Shown one piece after another: positions 34,799 through 43,323 of a stretch of DNA of 64,000 nt (the first letter of the stretch is position 1; each line of letters opens with the position of its first letter). Source of the DNA: UMGS1783 sp900555065 (GTDB lineage: Bacteria; Bacillota; Clostridia; Oscillospirales; UMGS1783). A program made the translations under genes and the position numbers. Below the pieces are notes generated by a model. The model had not been told where the DNA came from. It made no database searches and saw only the letters and a list, made by a program, of their open reading frames with translations. The DNA lies in NCBI GenBank assembly GCA_937991645.1, contig CALKPL010000025.1, positions 1 through 64,000 on the forward strand, in the 5' to 3' direction.

Positions 34799-35140
34799 AT
34801 GAGCGATATTATTTGCAAAATCGTTGCCGGGGAGATCCCCTGCGCCAAAGTCTATGAGAACGAGGACGTCATTGCGTTCAAGGATATAAACCCCATGGCG
34901 CCCATCCACATCCTGGTAACGCCAAAAGCGCACGTGCTGGCGGACGCGTCCGAAATCACGCCGGCCAATTCGGCGATCGTCGCCAAGTGCTTTGAGGCGA
35001 TCGCCGTCATCGCAAAGCAGCTCGGCCTGGACAGCGGCTTCCGCGTCGTCAACAACTGCGGTCCGGACGGGGGACAGACCATCCCGCATCTGCACTTCCA
35101 TCTTTTGGCGGGCGAAAAGCTGCCTGAAAAATTAGCGTAA
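34799..35140 (+). CDS. HIT family nucleotide-binding protein
   Basis: The 113-residue protein has the histidine triad IPHLHFHLLAGEKL near the C-terminus and the N-terminal DIICKIVAGEIPCAKVYEN of the Hint branch. Such proteins hydrolyse nucleoside phosphoramidates. AAGGAGGT precedes ATG 34799. It lies between the OYE-type gene and the phosphoribosyltransferase. Confidence 0.93.
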   Translation: MSDIICKIVAGEIPCAKVYENEDVIAFKDINPMAPIHILVTPKAHVLADASEITPANSAIVAKCFEAIAVIAKQLGLDSGFRVVNNCGPDGGQTIPHLHFHLLAGEKLPEKLA

Positions 35141-35151
35141 GGAGAGTTACA

Positions 35152-35703
35152 ATGGATACATATAAACTGAACGTCGCGGGCGTGGAGCGCGACCTGCCCC
35201 TGTGCAAACTTAAGGACGACCTCTATATTGCCGCGTTCGTCATTTTTGGCGACGTGGAGCTGACCATGGCGTGCGCGGCGGAGCTGAACAAGATCGCGCC
35301 TGAGCACGATATCATGATCACTGCGGAGGCGAAGGGCATCCCCCTCGTCTATGAAATGGCCCGTCAGCGCGGCGAAAACAACTACCTGATCGCCCGTAAG
35401 GGGCTAAAGCTGTACATGCGCGAGCCGCACTCGATCGAAGTGCGTTCCATTACGACGGACAAGAAGCAGGTGCTGTATATCGATGCGGCGGACGTGGAAA
35501 AGATGCGCGGCAAGCGGGTGCTGATTATAGACGACGTCATCAGCACGGGAGAGTCGGTGTTCGCCGTGGAAAAACTCGTCAAGGAGTCCGGCGGCACGGT
35601 CGTCGGCAAAATGGCGATTCTTGCAGAGGGCGACGCCGTGTACCGCGACGACATTCTGTATCTGGAAAAACTGCCCCTGTTTGTGCCCGGGAAAAACATG
35701 TGA
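35152..35703 (+). CDS. Adenine-type phosphoribosyltransferase family protein
   Basis: The 183-residue protein has the type I PRTase PRPP loop KRVLIIDDVISTGESVFAV and an upstream substrate region ITAEAKGIPLVYEMARQ, as in adenine and xanthine phosphoribosyltransferases. It is not a full match to Apt, and is better named a family member, probably purine salvage. GGAGAG precedes ATG 35152. It ends the alaS operon; the promoter of the galM-like gene begins immediately after its stop. Confidence 0.85.
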   Translation: MDTYKLNVAGVERDLPLCKLKDDLYIAAFVIFGDVELTMACAAELNKIAPEHDIMITAEAKGIPLVYEMARQRGENNYLIARKGLKLYMREPHSIEVRSITTDKKQVLYIDAADVEKMRGKRVLIIDDVISTGESVFAVEKLVKESGGTVVGKMAILAEGDAVYRDDILYLEKLPLFVPGKNM

Positions 35704-35704
35704 G

Positions 35705-35733
35705 TTGACAACCGGCGGGGGTTCATGTATGAT
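35705..35733 (+). promoter_or_regulatory. Promoter of the galM-like gene
   Basis: TTGACA at 35705-35710 and TATGAT at 35728-35733 are spaced by 17 bp, starting right at the preceding stop codon. Confidence 0.8.
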
Positions 35734-35754
35734 AAAACAAACGGAGGTGTTTCC

Positions 35755-36621
35755 ATGGCGCTGACAGAGATTACAAACGGTAAACTGACCGCGGTTATTT
35801 CGGATAAGGGCGCGGAGCTGCAAAGCCTGGTCTACGGCGGTATCGAATATATATGGCAGGGGGATCCCAAGTACTGGAACCGCCGCGCGCCGGTCCTGTT
35901 CCCCTTTGTAGGGCGCTGCAAAAACGACGCGTATACCTATGCGGGCGGGACCTACCATATCGGCCAGCACGGGTTTGCGCGCGACAGCGTGTTCGAGGTT
36001 GTGGCCGCAGGCGGCAGCAGCGCTTCCTTCAGTCTCAAATCGAATCCGGAGCTGAAAAAGAAGTACCCGTTCGACTTTGAGTTTGTCATCACATACAGGC
36101 TGCAGGGAACGACCCTTGCCGTCGAGTACGAAGTGATGAACCGGGGCAATTCCATGATGTTCTTTTCCGTCGGTTCGCACGAAGCGTACCGCTGTCCGCT
36201 TGTGGACGGGGAGCGGTTCGAGGATTATACGATTCAGTTAAACCAGAACGAGCGGCTGGACCGCTATTACCTGGAGGACGGCCTCGCCGGCCTTACGGGC
36301 GAGCCGTTTATCGACTTTGGGCAGGAGCTTCCGCTCAGCCATGAATATTTCCGTTCCAGCGCGGCCGTGCTCAAGGACGTTAAGTCCACGTCGGTGACGC
36401 TGCGCAGCGGAGTTTCGGGTCACGGTGTGACGGTCGGCTTTGAGGGCTTCCCAAACCTCGGCCTGTGGCAGCCCTACGGCGCGCCGTTCCTGTGCATCGA
36501 ACCTTGGCTGGGCCTGTCCGACGGCGTGAATTTCAACGGCGAGCTGCCGAATAAGGCGTATATCCAGCGCGTCAACGCGGGCGCAAGCCGGACCTGCACC
36601 CATATGATCACCCTGTTCTAG
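35755..36621 (+). CDS. Aldose 1-epimerase family protein (LacX-like)
   Basis: The 288-residue beta-sandwich protein shows the LacX/galactose-mutarotase-like pattern: VISDKGAELQSLVYGGIEYI, WNRRAPVLFPFVGRCKND, HIGQHGFARDSVFEV (catalytic-type His) and GLWQPYGAPFLCIEPW (catalytic-type Glu). It would interconvert sugar anomers; the sugar is unknown. ATG 35755 follows GGAGGTG; ten extra codons upstream overlap the promoter. It forms its own unit. Confidence 0.9.
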   Translation: MALTEITNGKLTAVISDKGAELQSLVYGGIEYIWQGDPKYWNRRAPVLFPFVGRCKNDAYTYAGGTYHIGQHGFARDSVFEVVAAGGSSASFSLKSNPELKKKYPFDFEFVITYRLQGTTLAVEYEVMNRGNSMMFFSVGSHEAYRCPLVDGERFEDYTIQLNQNERLDRYYLEDGLAGLTGEPFIDFGQELPLSHEYFRSSAAVLKDVKSTSVTLRSGVSGHGVTVGFEGFPNLGLWQPYGAPFLCIEPWLGLSDGVNFNGELPNKAYIQRVNAGASRTCTHMITLF

Positions 36622-36677
36622 CCGGAGCGGTCCGCATTTCCCGTTTCGGCGGGCAGGCAATACGATGATTCCAGCAA

Positions 36678-36707
36678 AAATCCGTGGGAGCGCGCTCCCA
36701 CGGATTT
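36678..36707. terminator. Palindromic terminator after the galM-like gene
   Basis: AAATCCGTGGGAGCG pairs perfectly with CGCTCCCACGGATTT, a 30-bp palindrome. The T-run on plus is short (TTT). On minus the tract is TTTTT. Confidence 0.7.
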
Positions 36708-36864
36708 CCATAATCCGGCGTAGGAGCGCGAAATTGCAAGCCAGCGTGAGGATTTCCCTGGAAATGTGGAAAAACCGGCCCGCTTCCCGATTTGAACGGA
36801 ATGTGCGGGATGTGGTATAGTTGTGCGCGGAATGAGTACAGTTGTTCTCAGGAGGCGAACTCTT

Positions 36865-37305
36865 TTGGAGAGTGCGAAATATTATATAGTGTCGGGGGAT
36901 ATGCTGCCCGAAGCCGCGGTGAAAACAGTGGAAGCCAAGCGCCTGCTGAAAAACGGAGAGGTGCACACCATGTCGGAGGCGGCCAGGGCCGTAGGGATTT
37001 CACGCAGCGTTTTTTATAAGTACAAGGATAAGGTGCATCCCTTTTACGACAGGGGGATCGACCGAACGGTTACGCTCTACGCGCAGCTGCAGAACCGGGC
37101 GGGCGTGCTCAGTTCCTTCCTTGGTATTTTTGCGGGCGCCGGTGCGAACATCCTGACCATGAACCAGAATATACCGGTGGACGGAACGGCGTCGATTTCA
37201 GTGACGGCGCAGACGGGCGAACTCGTCATGGAGCTGTCCGAGCTGCTCGAACAGCTGCGTGCGAGCGAAGGCGTTGTGGAAGTCGACTTTATCACAGGCG
37301 AGTAA
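36865..37305 (+). CDS. ACT domain protein (PheB-like)
   Basis: The 146-residue protein has an N-terminal helix-turn-helix-like part (HTMSEAARAVGISRSVFYKY) and a C-terminal ACT domain (VTLYAQLQNRAGVLSSFLGI), the layout of the PheB family. It would sense an amino acid. TTG 36865 is chosen because CAGGAGG at 36850 gives correct spacing and the family starts near SAKYYIVSGD. It precedes hom and lysC, so a role in threonine or lysine-branch control is likely (inference). Confidence 0.87.
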   Translation: MESAKYYIVSGDMLPEAAVKTVEAKRLLKNGEVHTMSEAARAVGISRSVFYKYKDKVHPFYDRGIDRTVTLYAQLQNRAGVLSSFLGIFAGAGANILTMNQNIPVDGTASISVTAQTGELVMELSELLEQLRASEGVVEVDFITGE

Positions 37306-37327
37306 AACGGTAGGAGGACTTAACAAT

Positions 37328-38548
37328 ATGGCGAAAGTGGCACTGCTCGGGCACGGCGTCGTTGGCAGCGGCGTGGCCGAGCTACTCATGAAAAATGCGG
37401 GCTCCATTGCAAAGCGCGCGGGCGAGGAGATCGAGATCAAATATATTCTCGATATCCGCGACTTCCCCGGGCTGGAATACAGCGACCGGTTCGTCCGCGA
37501 CTACGACGTGATCGAGCACGACCCTGAAATAGAGGTCGTCATAGAGGTCATCGGCGGAATCAAGCCGGCGTATGAATTTGTCAGCCGCGCAATTTTGGCG
37601 GGCAAGAGCGTTGTGACCTCAAACAAGGAGCTCGTTGCGGCCCGCGGCGCGCAGCTTTTGGAGCTGGCGACGCAAAACGGCGTAAAATTCCTGTTCGAGG
37701 CAAGCGTCGGCGGCGGCATCCCGATTATCCGGCCCATGCACCAGTGTCTTGCCGCAAACGAGCTGGACGGCATTACCGGCATTCTCAACGGTACGACAAA
37801 TTATATCCTTACCAAGATGGCAAAGGACCACGCGCCCTTTGACGAAACTCTGAAAACAGCGCAGCAGCTCGGCTATGCCGAAAGCAATCCGGCCGCCGAT
37901 ATCGAAGGCACCGACGCCTGCCGCAAGATCTGTATCCTCGCATCGCTCGCGTTCGGCCGCCACATCTATCCGGAATACGTGCACACCGAGGGGATCACCC
38001 GCCTCAGCTCGCAGGACATCGCGGCCGCGGCCGCCATGGGCGCCACCGTTAAGCTGCTGGGCGTCGCCAGAAAGGCGGAGGACGGACGGGTGTTTATCCT
38101 CGTCGCGCCTTTTGTTGTGCCGCATGACCATGTGCTCGCCAATGTCGAGGACGTGTTCAACGGCATCCTCGTCACCGGCGACGCGATCGGAGAAGTTACC
38201 TTTTTCGGCCGCGGTGCGGGCAAGCTGCCCACGGCGAGCGCGGTTGTGGCCGATATTATCGACTGCGTCAAGCACAGGGCCGAGGGGAATAACATACAAT
38301 GGAAAGACCCCGGCACGGATATTACCGTGGACTACAAGACGGTTAAAATCGCGCGGCTGGTTCGCATTCCAAAGCAGGACCGTGAAAATCTGATAAAGAA
38401 GGCGGTGCTGCGCGAAGTCCCGTCCTCTGTTCCGGAGGAGTGCTGGATAGAGACGCCGCCCATCACCGAAGTGGAATATATCAACATGTTCGGGCAGGTC
38501 CACGCGCTGTCCATGCTCCGCATCATCGGCCGGACGGAATTTATTTGA
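37328..38548 (+). CDS. hom: Homoserine dehydrogenase
   Basis: The 406-residue enzyme reduces aspartate semialdehyde to homoserine. The NAD(P) motif is VALLGHGVVGSGVAELL, and catalytic-region motifs are FEASVGGGIPIIRPM, ITGILNGTTNYILTKM and GYAESNPAADIEGTDA. The C-terminal tail after the catalytic domain resembles a shortened ACT region. AGGAGGA precedes ATG 37328. It is flanked by the ACT regulator and lysC; thrB and thrC are not in the cluster. Confidence 0.96.
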   Translation: MAKVALLGHGVVGSGVAELLMKNAGSIAKRAGEEIEIKYILDIRDFPGLEYSDRFVRDYDVIEHDPEIEVVIEVIGGIKPAYEFVSRAILAGKSVVTSNKELVAARGAQLLELATQNGVKFLFEASVGGGIPIIRPMHQCLAANELDGITGILNGTTNYILTKMAKDHAPFDETLKTAQQLGYAESNPAADIEGTDACRKICILASLAFGRHIYPEYVHTEGITRLSSQDIAAAAAMGATVKLLGVARKAEDGRVFILVAPFVVPHDHVLANVEDVFNGILVTGDAIGEVTFFGRGAGKLPTASAVVADIIDCVKHRAEGNNIQWKDPGTDITVDYKTVKIARLVRIPKQDRENLIKKAVLREVPSSVPEECWIETPPITEVEYINMFGQVHALSMLRIIGRTEFI

Positions 38549-38567
38549 GTTATGGAGGGTTTCACAT

Positions 38568-39779
38568 ATGGCTCTGATTGTACAGAAATTCGGCGGCTCT
38601 TCCGTCGCCGACACGCAGCGCCTGGAAAACGTCGCGAATATTATAACGGATACATATCAGGCGGGCAACCAGGTGATCGTGGTCGTTTCCGCGCAGGGGG
38701 ACACGACCGACGAGTTCATTGAAAAGGCGGGACAGATCAATCCCAACCCTTCCCGGCGCGAAATGGACGTTCTGATGAGCGCAGGGGAACAGATCAGTAT
38801 GGCCCTGCTCGCCATGGCGGTAGAAAAGCGGGGCATCCCCGTCGTTTCGCTCACCGGCTGGCAGGTTCCGATCGTCACCAGCAGCAGCTACCGCATGGCC
38901 AAGATCAAGCGGGTGGAGACCGAACGCCTGCAGCTTGAGCTGGAAAGCAACAAAATCGTAATCGTCGCGGGGTTCCAGGGCGTGAATAAGTATGACGATA
39001 TCACAACCATTGGCCGCGGCGGATCGGATACGACCGCCGTCGCCATCGCCGCAGCCATGCACGCGGACCTGTGCCAGATTTATACAGACGTGGACGGCGT
39101 ATACAGCGCCGATCCGCGCATCGTGCCCACCGCGCAGAAGCTCGACGAGATCACCTATGACGAAATGCTGGAACTCGCGTCGCTGGGAGCGCAGGTGCTC
39201 ATGAACCGCAGCGTGGAACTGGCAAAGAAATACCGGGTGAACCTGGAGGTGTTATCCAGCTTCCACAGGGTGCCGGGAACGATTATCAAGGAGGATACAA
39301 AAGTGGAAAAACTGCTGATCACCGGCGTCGCCCGGGACAAAGACGTGGCGCGTATCGCGCTTACGGGGATTGAAGACAGGCCGGGCCAGGCGTACAAAAT
39401 CTTCTCGCTGCTCGCCAAAAAGAAAATCAACGTGGATATTATTATCCAGTCGATCGGTCGCGATGATGTCAAGGACATCTCTTTCACCGTGACCAAGGAA
39501 AACCTGCAGCCTGCCATTGAAGTGCTGCGGGAGAACAAGGAGTATATCGGCTTTACAGATATTGAAACCGATGAAAACATCGTCAAAGTCTCGGTCGTGG
39601 GCGCGGGCATGGCCTCTAACGCAGGCGTCGCCTCCATGGTATTTGAGGCGCTGTACGATGCGAATATCAATATTCATATGATCTCCACGAGCGAAATCAA
39701 GATCTCGGTTCTGCTGGACGCGGCCGACGGCGACCGCGCCATGCGCGTGATCCACGACAAGTTTGATTTTACCGTGTAA
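38568..39779 (+). CDS. lysC: Aspartate kinase
   Basis: The 403-residue enzyme phosphorylates aspartate, the first step to lysine, threonine and methionine. It starts MALIVQKFGGSSVADTQRL, has TTIGRGGSDTTAVAIAAAM and VDGVYSADPRIV, and carries two C-terminal ACT domains (ALTGIEDRPGQAYKIFSLL and VSVVGAGMASNAGVASMVF). The length fits the single-function lysine- or threonine-regulated form. TGGAGGG precedes ATG 38568. It is the last gene of the ACT-hom-lysC unit. Confidence 0.96.
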   Translation: MALIVQKFGGSSVADTQRLENVANIITDTYQAGNQVIVVVSAQGDTTDEFIEKAGQINPNPSRREMDVLMSAGEQISMALLAMAVEKRGIPVVSLTGWQVPIVTSSSYRMAKIKRVETERLQLELESNKIVIVAGFQGVNKYDDITTIGRGGSDTTAVAIAAAMHADLCQIYTDVDGVYSADPRIVPTAQKLDEITYDEMLELASLGAQVLMNRSVELAKKYRVNLEVLSSFHRVPGTIIKEDTKVEKLLITGVARDKDVARIALTGIEDRPGQAYKIFSLLAKKKINVDIIIQSIGRDDVKDISFTVTKENLQPAIEVLRENKEYIGFTDIETDENIVKVSVVGAGMASNAGVASMVFEALYDANINIHMISTSEIKISVLLDAADGDRAMRVIHDKFDFTV

Positions 39780-39814
39780 AACGCGCGGACCCAGGAAAAT
39801 AAACAAAAAAAGGC

Positions 39815-39843
39815 TTGCAATGCGGGGAATGGTGTGTTATACT
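39815..39843 (+). promoter_or_regulatory. Promoter of the rpmG-secE-nusG operon
   Basis: TTGCAA at 39815-39820 and TATACT at 39838-39843 are spaced by 17 bp. The leader that follows can form GTCAGG (39858-39863) with CCTGAC (39885-39890) around a U-rich loop. Confidence 0.8.
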
Positions 39844-39923
39844 AATTCTACCTAATTGTCAGGTCTTTTTTATTGCGCTTTTTTCCTGACACAGGGAGGC
39901 AATAATTTTAGGAGGTGCCGCAC

Positions 39924-40073
39924 ATGAGAGTAAAGATCACGATGGCCTGTACCGAGTGCAAGCAGCGCAACTATGACACCGTCAAGAACAAAAAGAACAC
40001 GCCGGACAGGCTTGAAGCGAGCAAGTACTGCCGTTTCTGCAAAAAGCATACGGTCCATCGCGAAACGAAGTAG
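39924..40073 (+). CDS. rpmG: 50S ribosomal protein L33
   Basis: The 49-residue protein reads MRVKITMACTECKQRNY at the start and ends KYCRFCKKHTVHRETK. The two CxxC pairs mark the zinc-binding form of L33. TAGGAGGTG precedes ATG 39924. It is the first gene of the rpmG-secE-nusG cluster, the usual order in Firmicutes. Confidence 0.97.
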   Translation: MRVKITMACTECKQRNYDTVKNKKNTPDRLEASKYCRFCKKHTVHRETK

Positions 40074-40086
40074 GGAGGAGCTTTCC

Positions 40087-40305
40087 ATGGCTAAGGATGA
40101 AGCGACCAAACCCAAGAAGAAGAGAAAAAAAGTATCCGCCTTCCTCAGAGAAGCCAGAAGCGATATCAAGAAGATCACATGGCCCTCTTTTAAGTCTGTT
40201 GTAAAGAATACGGGCATGGTCATCGTCGTGATGATCATCGGCGCCGCGGTCATCTCTCTGGTGGACCTCGGCCTGACGCAGCTGCTGTATCTGTTCATCC
40301 GCTAA
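40087..40305 (+). CDS. secE: Preprotein translocase subunit SecE
   Basis: The 72-residue protein has the SecE pattern: a basic N-terminal amphipathic part (KKVSAFLREARSDIKKITWP) with the conserved KITWP, and one membrane helix (VIVVMIIGAAVISLVDLGL). It stabilises SecY in the inner membrane. GGGAGGAG precedes ATG 40087. It lies between rpmG and nusG. Confidence 0.96.
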   Translation: MAKDEATKPKKKRKKVSAFLREARSDIKKITWPSFKSVVKNTGMVIVVMIIGAAVISLVDLGLTQLLYLFIR

Positions 40306-40318
40306 AGGAGTATGGTGC

Positions 40319-40834
40319 ATGTCTGACGCAAAATGGTATGTGGCGCATACCTATTCCGGCTACGAGAACAAAGTGGCCGCGAATCTCGAAAAAATCGTTG
40401 AAAACCGCAAGCTGCATGATCTGATCCAGGATATACGCGTGCCGACGGAAACCGTCGTCGAAATTAAGGACAATGAGAAGAAGGAAGTGGAGCGCAAAGT
40501 ATTTCCCGGCTATGTGCTGGTGAAAATGGTCATGCGCGACGACACGTGGTATATTGTCCGAAACATCCGCGGCGTTACCGGCTTTGTCGGCCCCGGCTCG
40601 AAACCCGTCCCGCTCACCGAGAAGGAGATCGAAAGCCTGGGCATCGATAAAAAGGTGGTCGAAATCAGCTTTGACGTGGGGGACAGCCTGAAGATTACGG
40701 ACGGCCCTCTCGAAGGCTTTATTGGTACGGTCGAGGAAATCGAGGCCGACAAGAGCAGAGTGAAGCTGATTGTGCATATGTTCGGCAAGGAGACCCCTGT
40801 CGAACTGGAGCTCACACAGGTGGAAGTCCTGTAA
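40319..40834 (+). CDS. nusG: Transcription termination/antitermination factor NusG
   Basis: The 171-residue protein has the NGN domain (MSDAKWYVAHTYSGYENKVA, VFPGYVLVKMVM, GVTGFVGPGSKPVPL) and the KOW domain (DSLKITDGPLEGFIGTVEEI). It binds RNA polymerase and links transcription to translation. It follows secE by 13 bp and precedes the L11-L1 genes. Confidence 0.97.
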   Translation: MSDAKWYVAHTYSGYENKVAANLEKIVENRKLHDLIQDIRVPTETVVEIKDNEKKEVERKVFPGYVLVKMVMRDDTWYIVRNIRGVTGFVGPGSKPVPLTEKEIESLGIDKKVVEISFDVGDSLKITDGPLEGFIGTVEEIEADKSRVKLIVHMFGKETPVELELTQVEVL

Positions 40835-40854
40835 GACTTCGCGCAAATGCCCTT

Positions 40855-40894
40855 TCGTGGGAGGGAGCATGAATGTGTTCCCGCCATACCACAT
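40855..40894 (+). promoter_or_regulatory. Possible ribosomal protein L1 binding stem-loop before rplK
   Basis: CGTGGGAGGGA at 40856-40866 and TTCCC then ACCACAT at 40879-40894 can form GTGG/CCAC and GGGA/TCCC helices with an internal loop. The same arrangement recurs before rplA. The shape resembles the L1-binding site on rRNA and on L11/L1 operon mRNAs; identification is tentative. Confidence 0.45.
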
Positions 40895-40917
40895 TATGTA
40901 TAAGGAGGTGTACGCAC

Positions 40918-41343
40918 ATGGCACAAAAGGTGATTGGATATATCAAACTGCAGATTCCTGCGGGCAAAGCTACGCCTGCTCCCCCGGTGGGTCCGGCCCT
41001 CGGTCAGCACGGCGTGAACATTATGGCTTTCACCAAGGAATTCAATGAGAGAACCAAGAATGACATGGGCATGATTATCCCCGTCGTCATCACGGTCTAT
41101 GCCGACCATTCTTTCAGTTTTGTAACCAAGACGCCGCCCGCCGCCGTCCTGATCAAGAAGGCCTGCGGAATCGAGAGCGGCTCCGGCGAGCCCAACAAGA
41201 CCAAAGTCGCCACCATTTCGAGCGACCAGGTCCGCAAGATCGCCGAGCAGAAGATGCCGGACCTGAACGCTTCATCCGTGGAAACCGCGATGAAGATGGT
41301 CGCTGGTACGGCCAGAAGCATGGGTGTCGTCGTCGAGGACTGA
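40918..41343 (+). CDS. rplK: 50S ribosomal protein L11
   Basis: The 141-residue protein shows the L11 hallmarks KLQIPAGKATPAPPVGPALG near the N-terminus, GVNIMAFTKEFNERT, and the C-terminal RNA-binding part AGTARSMGVVVED. AAGGAGGTG precedes ATG 40918. It precedes rplA. Confidence 0.98.
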   Translation: MAQKVIGYIKLQIPAGKATPAPPVGPALGQHGVNIMAFTKEFNERTKNDMGMIIPVVITVYADHSFSFVTKTPPAAVLIKKACGIESGSGEPNKTKVATISSDQVRKIAEQKMPDLNASSVETAMKMVAGTARSMGVVVED

Positions 41344-41353
41344 TCCGCTTCTG

Positions 41354-41384
41354 ACGTGGGAGGGAAATCCCGAAAACACCACAT
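41354..41384 (+). promoter_or_regulatory. Possible ribosomal protein L1 binding stem-loop before rplA
   Basis: ACGTGGGAGGGAAATCCC at 41354-41371 followed by ACACCACAT at 41376-41384 repeats the motif seen before rplK, with GTGG/CCAC and GGGA/TCCC pairing. It lies directly ahead of the rplA ribosome-binding site, the right place for translational feedback. Confidence 0.45.
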
Positions 41385-41399
41385 TTGGAGGAATGATTC

Positions 41400-42095
41400 A
41401 TGTTTAGAGGTAAAAAGTATCAAGAGAGCATGAAGCTCATTGATAAACAGCGCCTTTATGACAGTGATGAAGCGCTCAGTCTTGCGACGCAGACCGCAAA
41501 GGCAAAGTTTGACGAGACCGTCGAGGTCCATGTCAAGCTGGGCGTTGACTCCCGTCATGCCGACCAGCAGGTCAGAGGCGCGATCGTCCTGCCGCACGGT
41601 ACGGGCAAAAATATCCGTGTGCTCGTATTTGCAAAGGGCGACAAGGCCGCCGAGGCCGAAGCCGCCGGCGCAGAATTCGTCGGTGCGGAGGATATGGTAG
41701 ACAAGATCCGCAACGAGAACTTTTTCGACTACGACGTCGTCGTCGCCACGCCGGATATGATGGGTGTGGTCGGCCGTCTCGGTAAAATCCTCGGTCCCAA
41801 GGGCCTGATGCCGAACCCGAAGGCCGGCACCGTCTCCATGAACGTAGGCGACGCCGTCCGTGAGATCAAAGCCGGTAAGATCGAGTATCGTCTCGACAAG
41901 ACCAACATCATCCACTGCCCGATCGGCAAGGTGTCGTTCGGCCCGGAGAAGCTCGCCGACAACTTTAACGCGCTGCTCGGCGCGATCATCAAGGCCAAGC
42001 CTGCGGCTGCAAAAGGCATTTATATCCGTAGCTGCGTCGTTTCCACTACGATGGGCCCGGGCATCAAGGTCAACGCCGGCAAGCTGGTTGGCTGA
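41400..42095 (+). CDS. rplA: 50S ribosomal protein L1
   Basis: The 231-residue protein has L1 motifs VEVHVKLGVDSRHADQQVRG, VLPHGTGKNIRVLVFAKGD and GRLGKILGPKGLMPNPKAGT. It binds 23S rRNA at the E-site stalk and in many bacteria represses its own operon. TGGAGGA precedes ATG 41400. A promoter for the next two genes lies just after its stop. Confidence 0.98.
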   Translation: MFRGKKYQESMKLIDKQRLYDSDEALSLATQTAKAKFDETVEVHVKLGVDSRHADQQVRGAIVLPHGTGKNIRVLVFAKGDKAAEAEAAGAEFVGAEDMVDKIRNENFFDYDVVVATPDMMGVVGRLGKILGPKGLMPNPKAGTVSMNVGDAVREIKAGKIEYRLDKTNIIHCPIGKVSFGPEKLADNFNALLGAIIKAKPAAAKGIYIRSCVVSTTMGPGIKVNAGKLVG

Positions 42096-42103
42096 GAATT
42101 TTC

Positions 42104-42132
42104 TTGACAAAGTCGGTATGAACTGGTATACT
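42104..42132 (+). promoter_or_regulatory. Promoter of rplJ-rplL
   Basis: TTGACA at 42104-42109 and TATACT at 42127-42132 are spaced by 17 bp. Confidence 0.85.
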
Positions 42133-42138
42133 AACCAA

Positions 42139-42280
42139 TGTTAAATTTACAGGGTTTCATTCTTAAGACAGCAGGCGCGTAAGCGTAACGGGCAACCGGC
42201 CTGCCGAGGAAGGAACGAAAACGATCCATCATGTCGTTTACCGCGTCCTTTTCCGGCAGCTCGGAAAAGGACGTTTTGTT
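42139..42280 (+). promoter_or_regulatory. L10 leader
   Basis: The leader contains the arrangement seen in ribosomal L10 leaders: CAGGCGCGTAAGCGTAACGG, then CCGGCCTGCCGAGGAAGG and AACGAAAACGATCC, ending in a terminator hairpin. In Firmicutes L10(L12)4 binds this region and attenuates rplJ-rplL. Confidence 0.8.
42244..42280 (+). terminator. Attenuator hairpin of the L10 leader
   Basis: CGTCCTTTTCCG at 42244-42255 pairs perfectly with CGGAAAAGGACG at 42262-42273, followed by TTTTGTT, ahead of the rplJ ribosome-binding site. Confidence 0.85.
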
Positions 42281-42316
42281 ATATTGCGCCTGACTGACGG
42301 CCGGGAGGTGAAAAAA

Positions 42317-42850
42317 GTGCCAAGCGAAAGAGTATTGGAAGAAAAGAAGCAGATTGTAAAGGAACTGGCCGACAAGATGCAGAACGCCGCATCCGGCGTG
42401 TTCGTCGACTATAAGGGCATCACAGTCGCGGAGGATACCAAGCTCCGCACGGACCTGCGCAATGCAGGCGTGGAGTACGCAGTCGTGAAAAACACCCTTG
42501 CCCGCTTTGCTGTCAACCAGATCGGCTATGAGGGCCTGACCCCCATCTTGGAGGGGACGACCGCGCTCGCTACTTCAAGCGACCTTGTCGCCCCTGCGAA
42601 GATCCTCAGCGAGTTCGCCAAGAAAAACAAATCGTTCAAGATCAAGGCGGGGTTTGTGGAAGGCCGCATTATTGACGTAGACGAAGTCAACAATCTTGCG
42701 GAACTGCCAAGCAAGGAAGTCCTCATCGCCAAAGTCCTGGGCGGATTCAACGCCCCCATCGCGGGCTTTGCCAACGTCCTGAACGGGACGCTGCGCGGCC
42801 TTGTCGTTGCGCTCAACGCCATCAAAGAGCAGGCTGAAAAGGCCAGCTGA
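42317..42850 (+). CDS. rplJ: 50S ribosomal protein L10
   Basis: The 177-residue protein carries L10 features: KQIVKELADKMQNAASGVFV, VDYKGITVAEDTKLR and YAVVKNTLARFAV, with the C-terminal helix that holds L7/L12 dimers. The start is GTG 42317, preceded by GGGAGGTG; an upstream in-frame ATG at 42284 lacks a site. It is regulated by the L10 leader. Confidence 0.96.
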   Translation: MPSERVLEEKKQIVKELADKMQNAASGVFVDYKGITVAEDTKLRTDLRNAGVEYAVVKNTLARFAVNQIGYEGLTPILEGTTALATSSDLVAPAKILSEFAKKNKSFKIKAGFVEGRIIDVDEVNNLAELPSKEVLIAKVLGGFNAPIAGFANVLNGTLRGLVVALNAIKEQAEKAS

Positions 42851-42889
42851 CCAATTTATAAGAACGAATTATAGTATGGAGGAATAAAA

Positions 42890-43270
42890 ATGTCTGATAA
42901 AGTCACCAAAATGATCGAAGATGTAAAAGCCCTTACCGTTCTTGAGCTTGCTGAGCTCGTAAAGGCCCTTGAAGAGGAATTCGGCGTATCCGCCGCCGCG
43001 CCTGTCGCTGTCGCCGCTGTTGGCGCCGCTCCCGCCGCCGCTGCCGAAGCCGAAGAGCAGACCGAGTTCAACGTCATCCTCGCTGGCGCTGGTGAGAAGA
43101 AGATCGAAGTAATCAAGGTTGTCAGGGAAATCACCTCTCTCGGCCTGAAGGAAGCCAAAGCCCTTGTTGACGGCGCTCCCAGCCCGGTCAAGGAAGGCGT
43201 TTCCAAGGACGAAGCGAACGACATCAAGGCCAAGCTGGAGGCCGCCGGCGCTTCTGTCGAGCTGAAGTAA
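42890..43270 (+). CDS. rplL: 50S ribosomal protein L7/L12
   Basis: The 126-residue protein has the N-terminal dimerisation part (VTKMIEDVKALTVLELAELV), an Ala-rich hinge, and the C-terminal factor-binding domain with EKKIEVIKVVREITSLGLKE. TGGAGGA precedes ATG 42890. A strong terminator follows, and rpoB is not the next gene. Confidence 0.98.
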   Translation: MSDKVTKMIEDVKALTVLELAELVKALEEEFGVSAAAPVAVAAVGAAPAAAAEAEEQTEFNVILAGAGEKKIEVIKVVREITSLGLKEAKALVDGAPSPVKEGVSKDEANDIKAKLEAAGASVELK

Positions 43271-43292
43271 TTTCTTTTTTGCACACCACGTT

Positions 43293-43323
43293 GCATCCCG
43301 CCTTACAGGCGGGATGTTTTTTT
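43293..43323 (+). terminator. Intrinsic terminator after rplL
   Basis: GCATCCCGCC pairs with GGCGGGATG around TTACA, followed by seven T. It ends the ribosomal operon. Confidence 0.92.
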
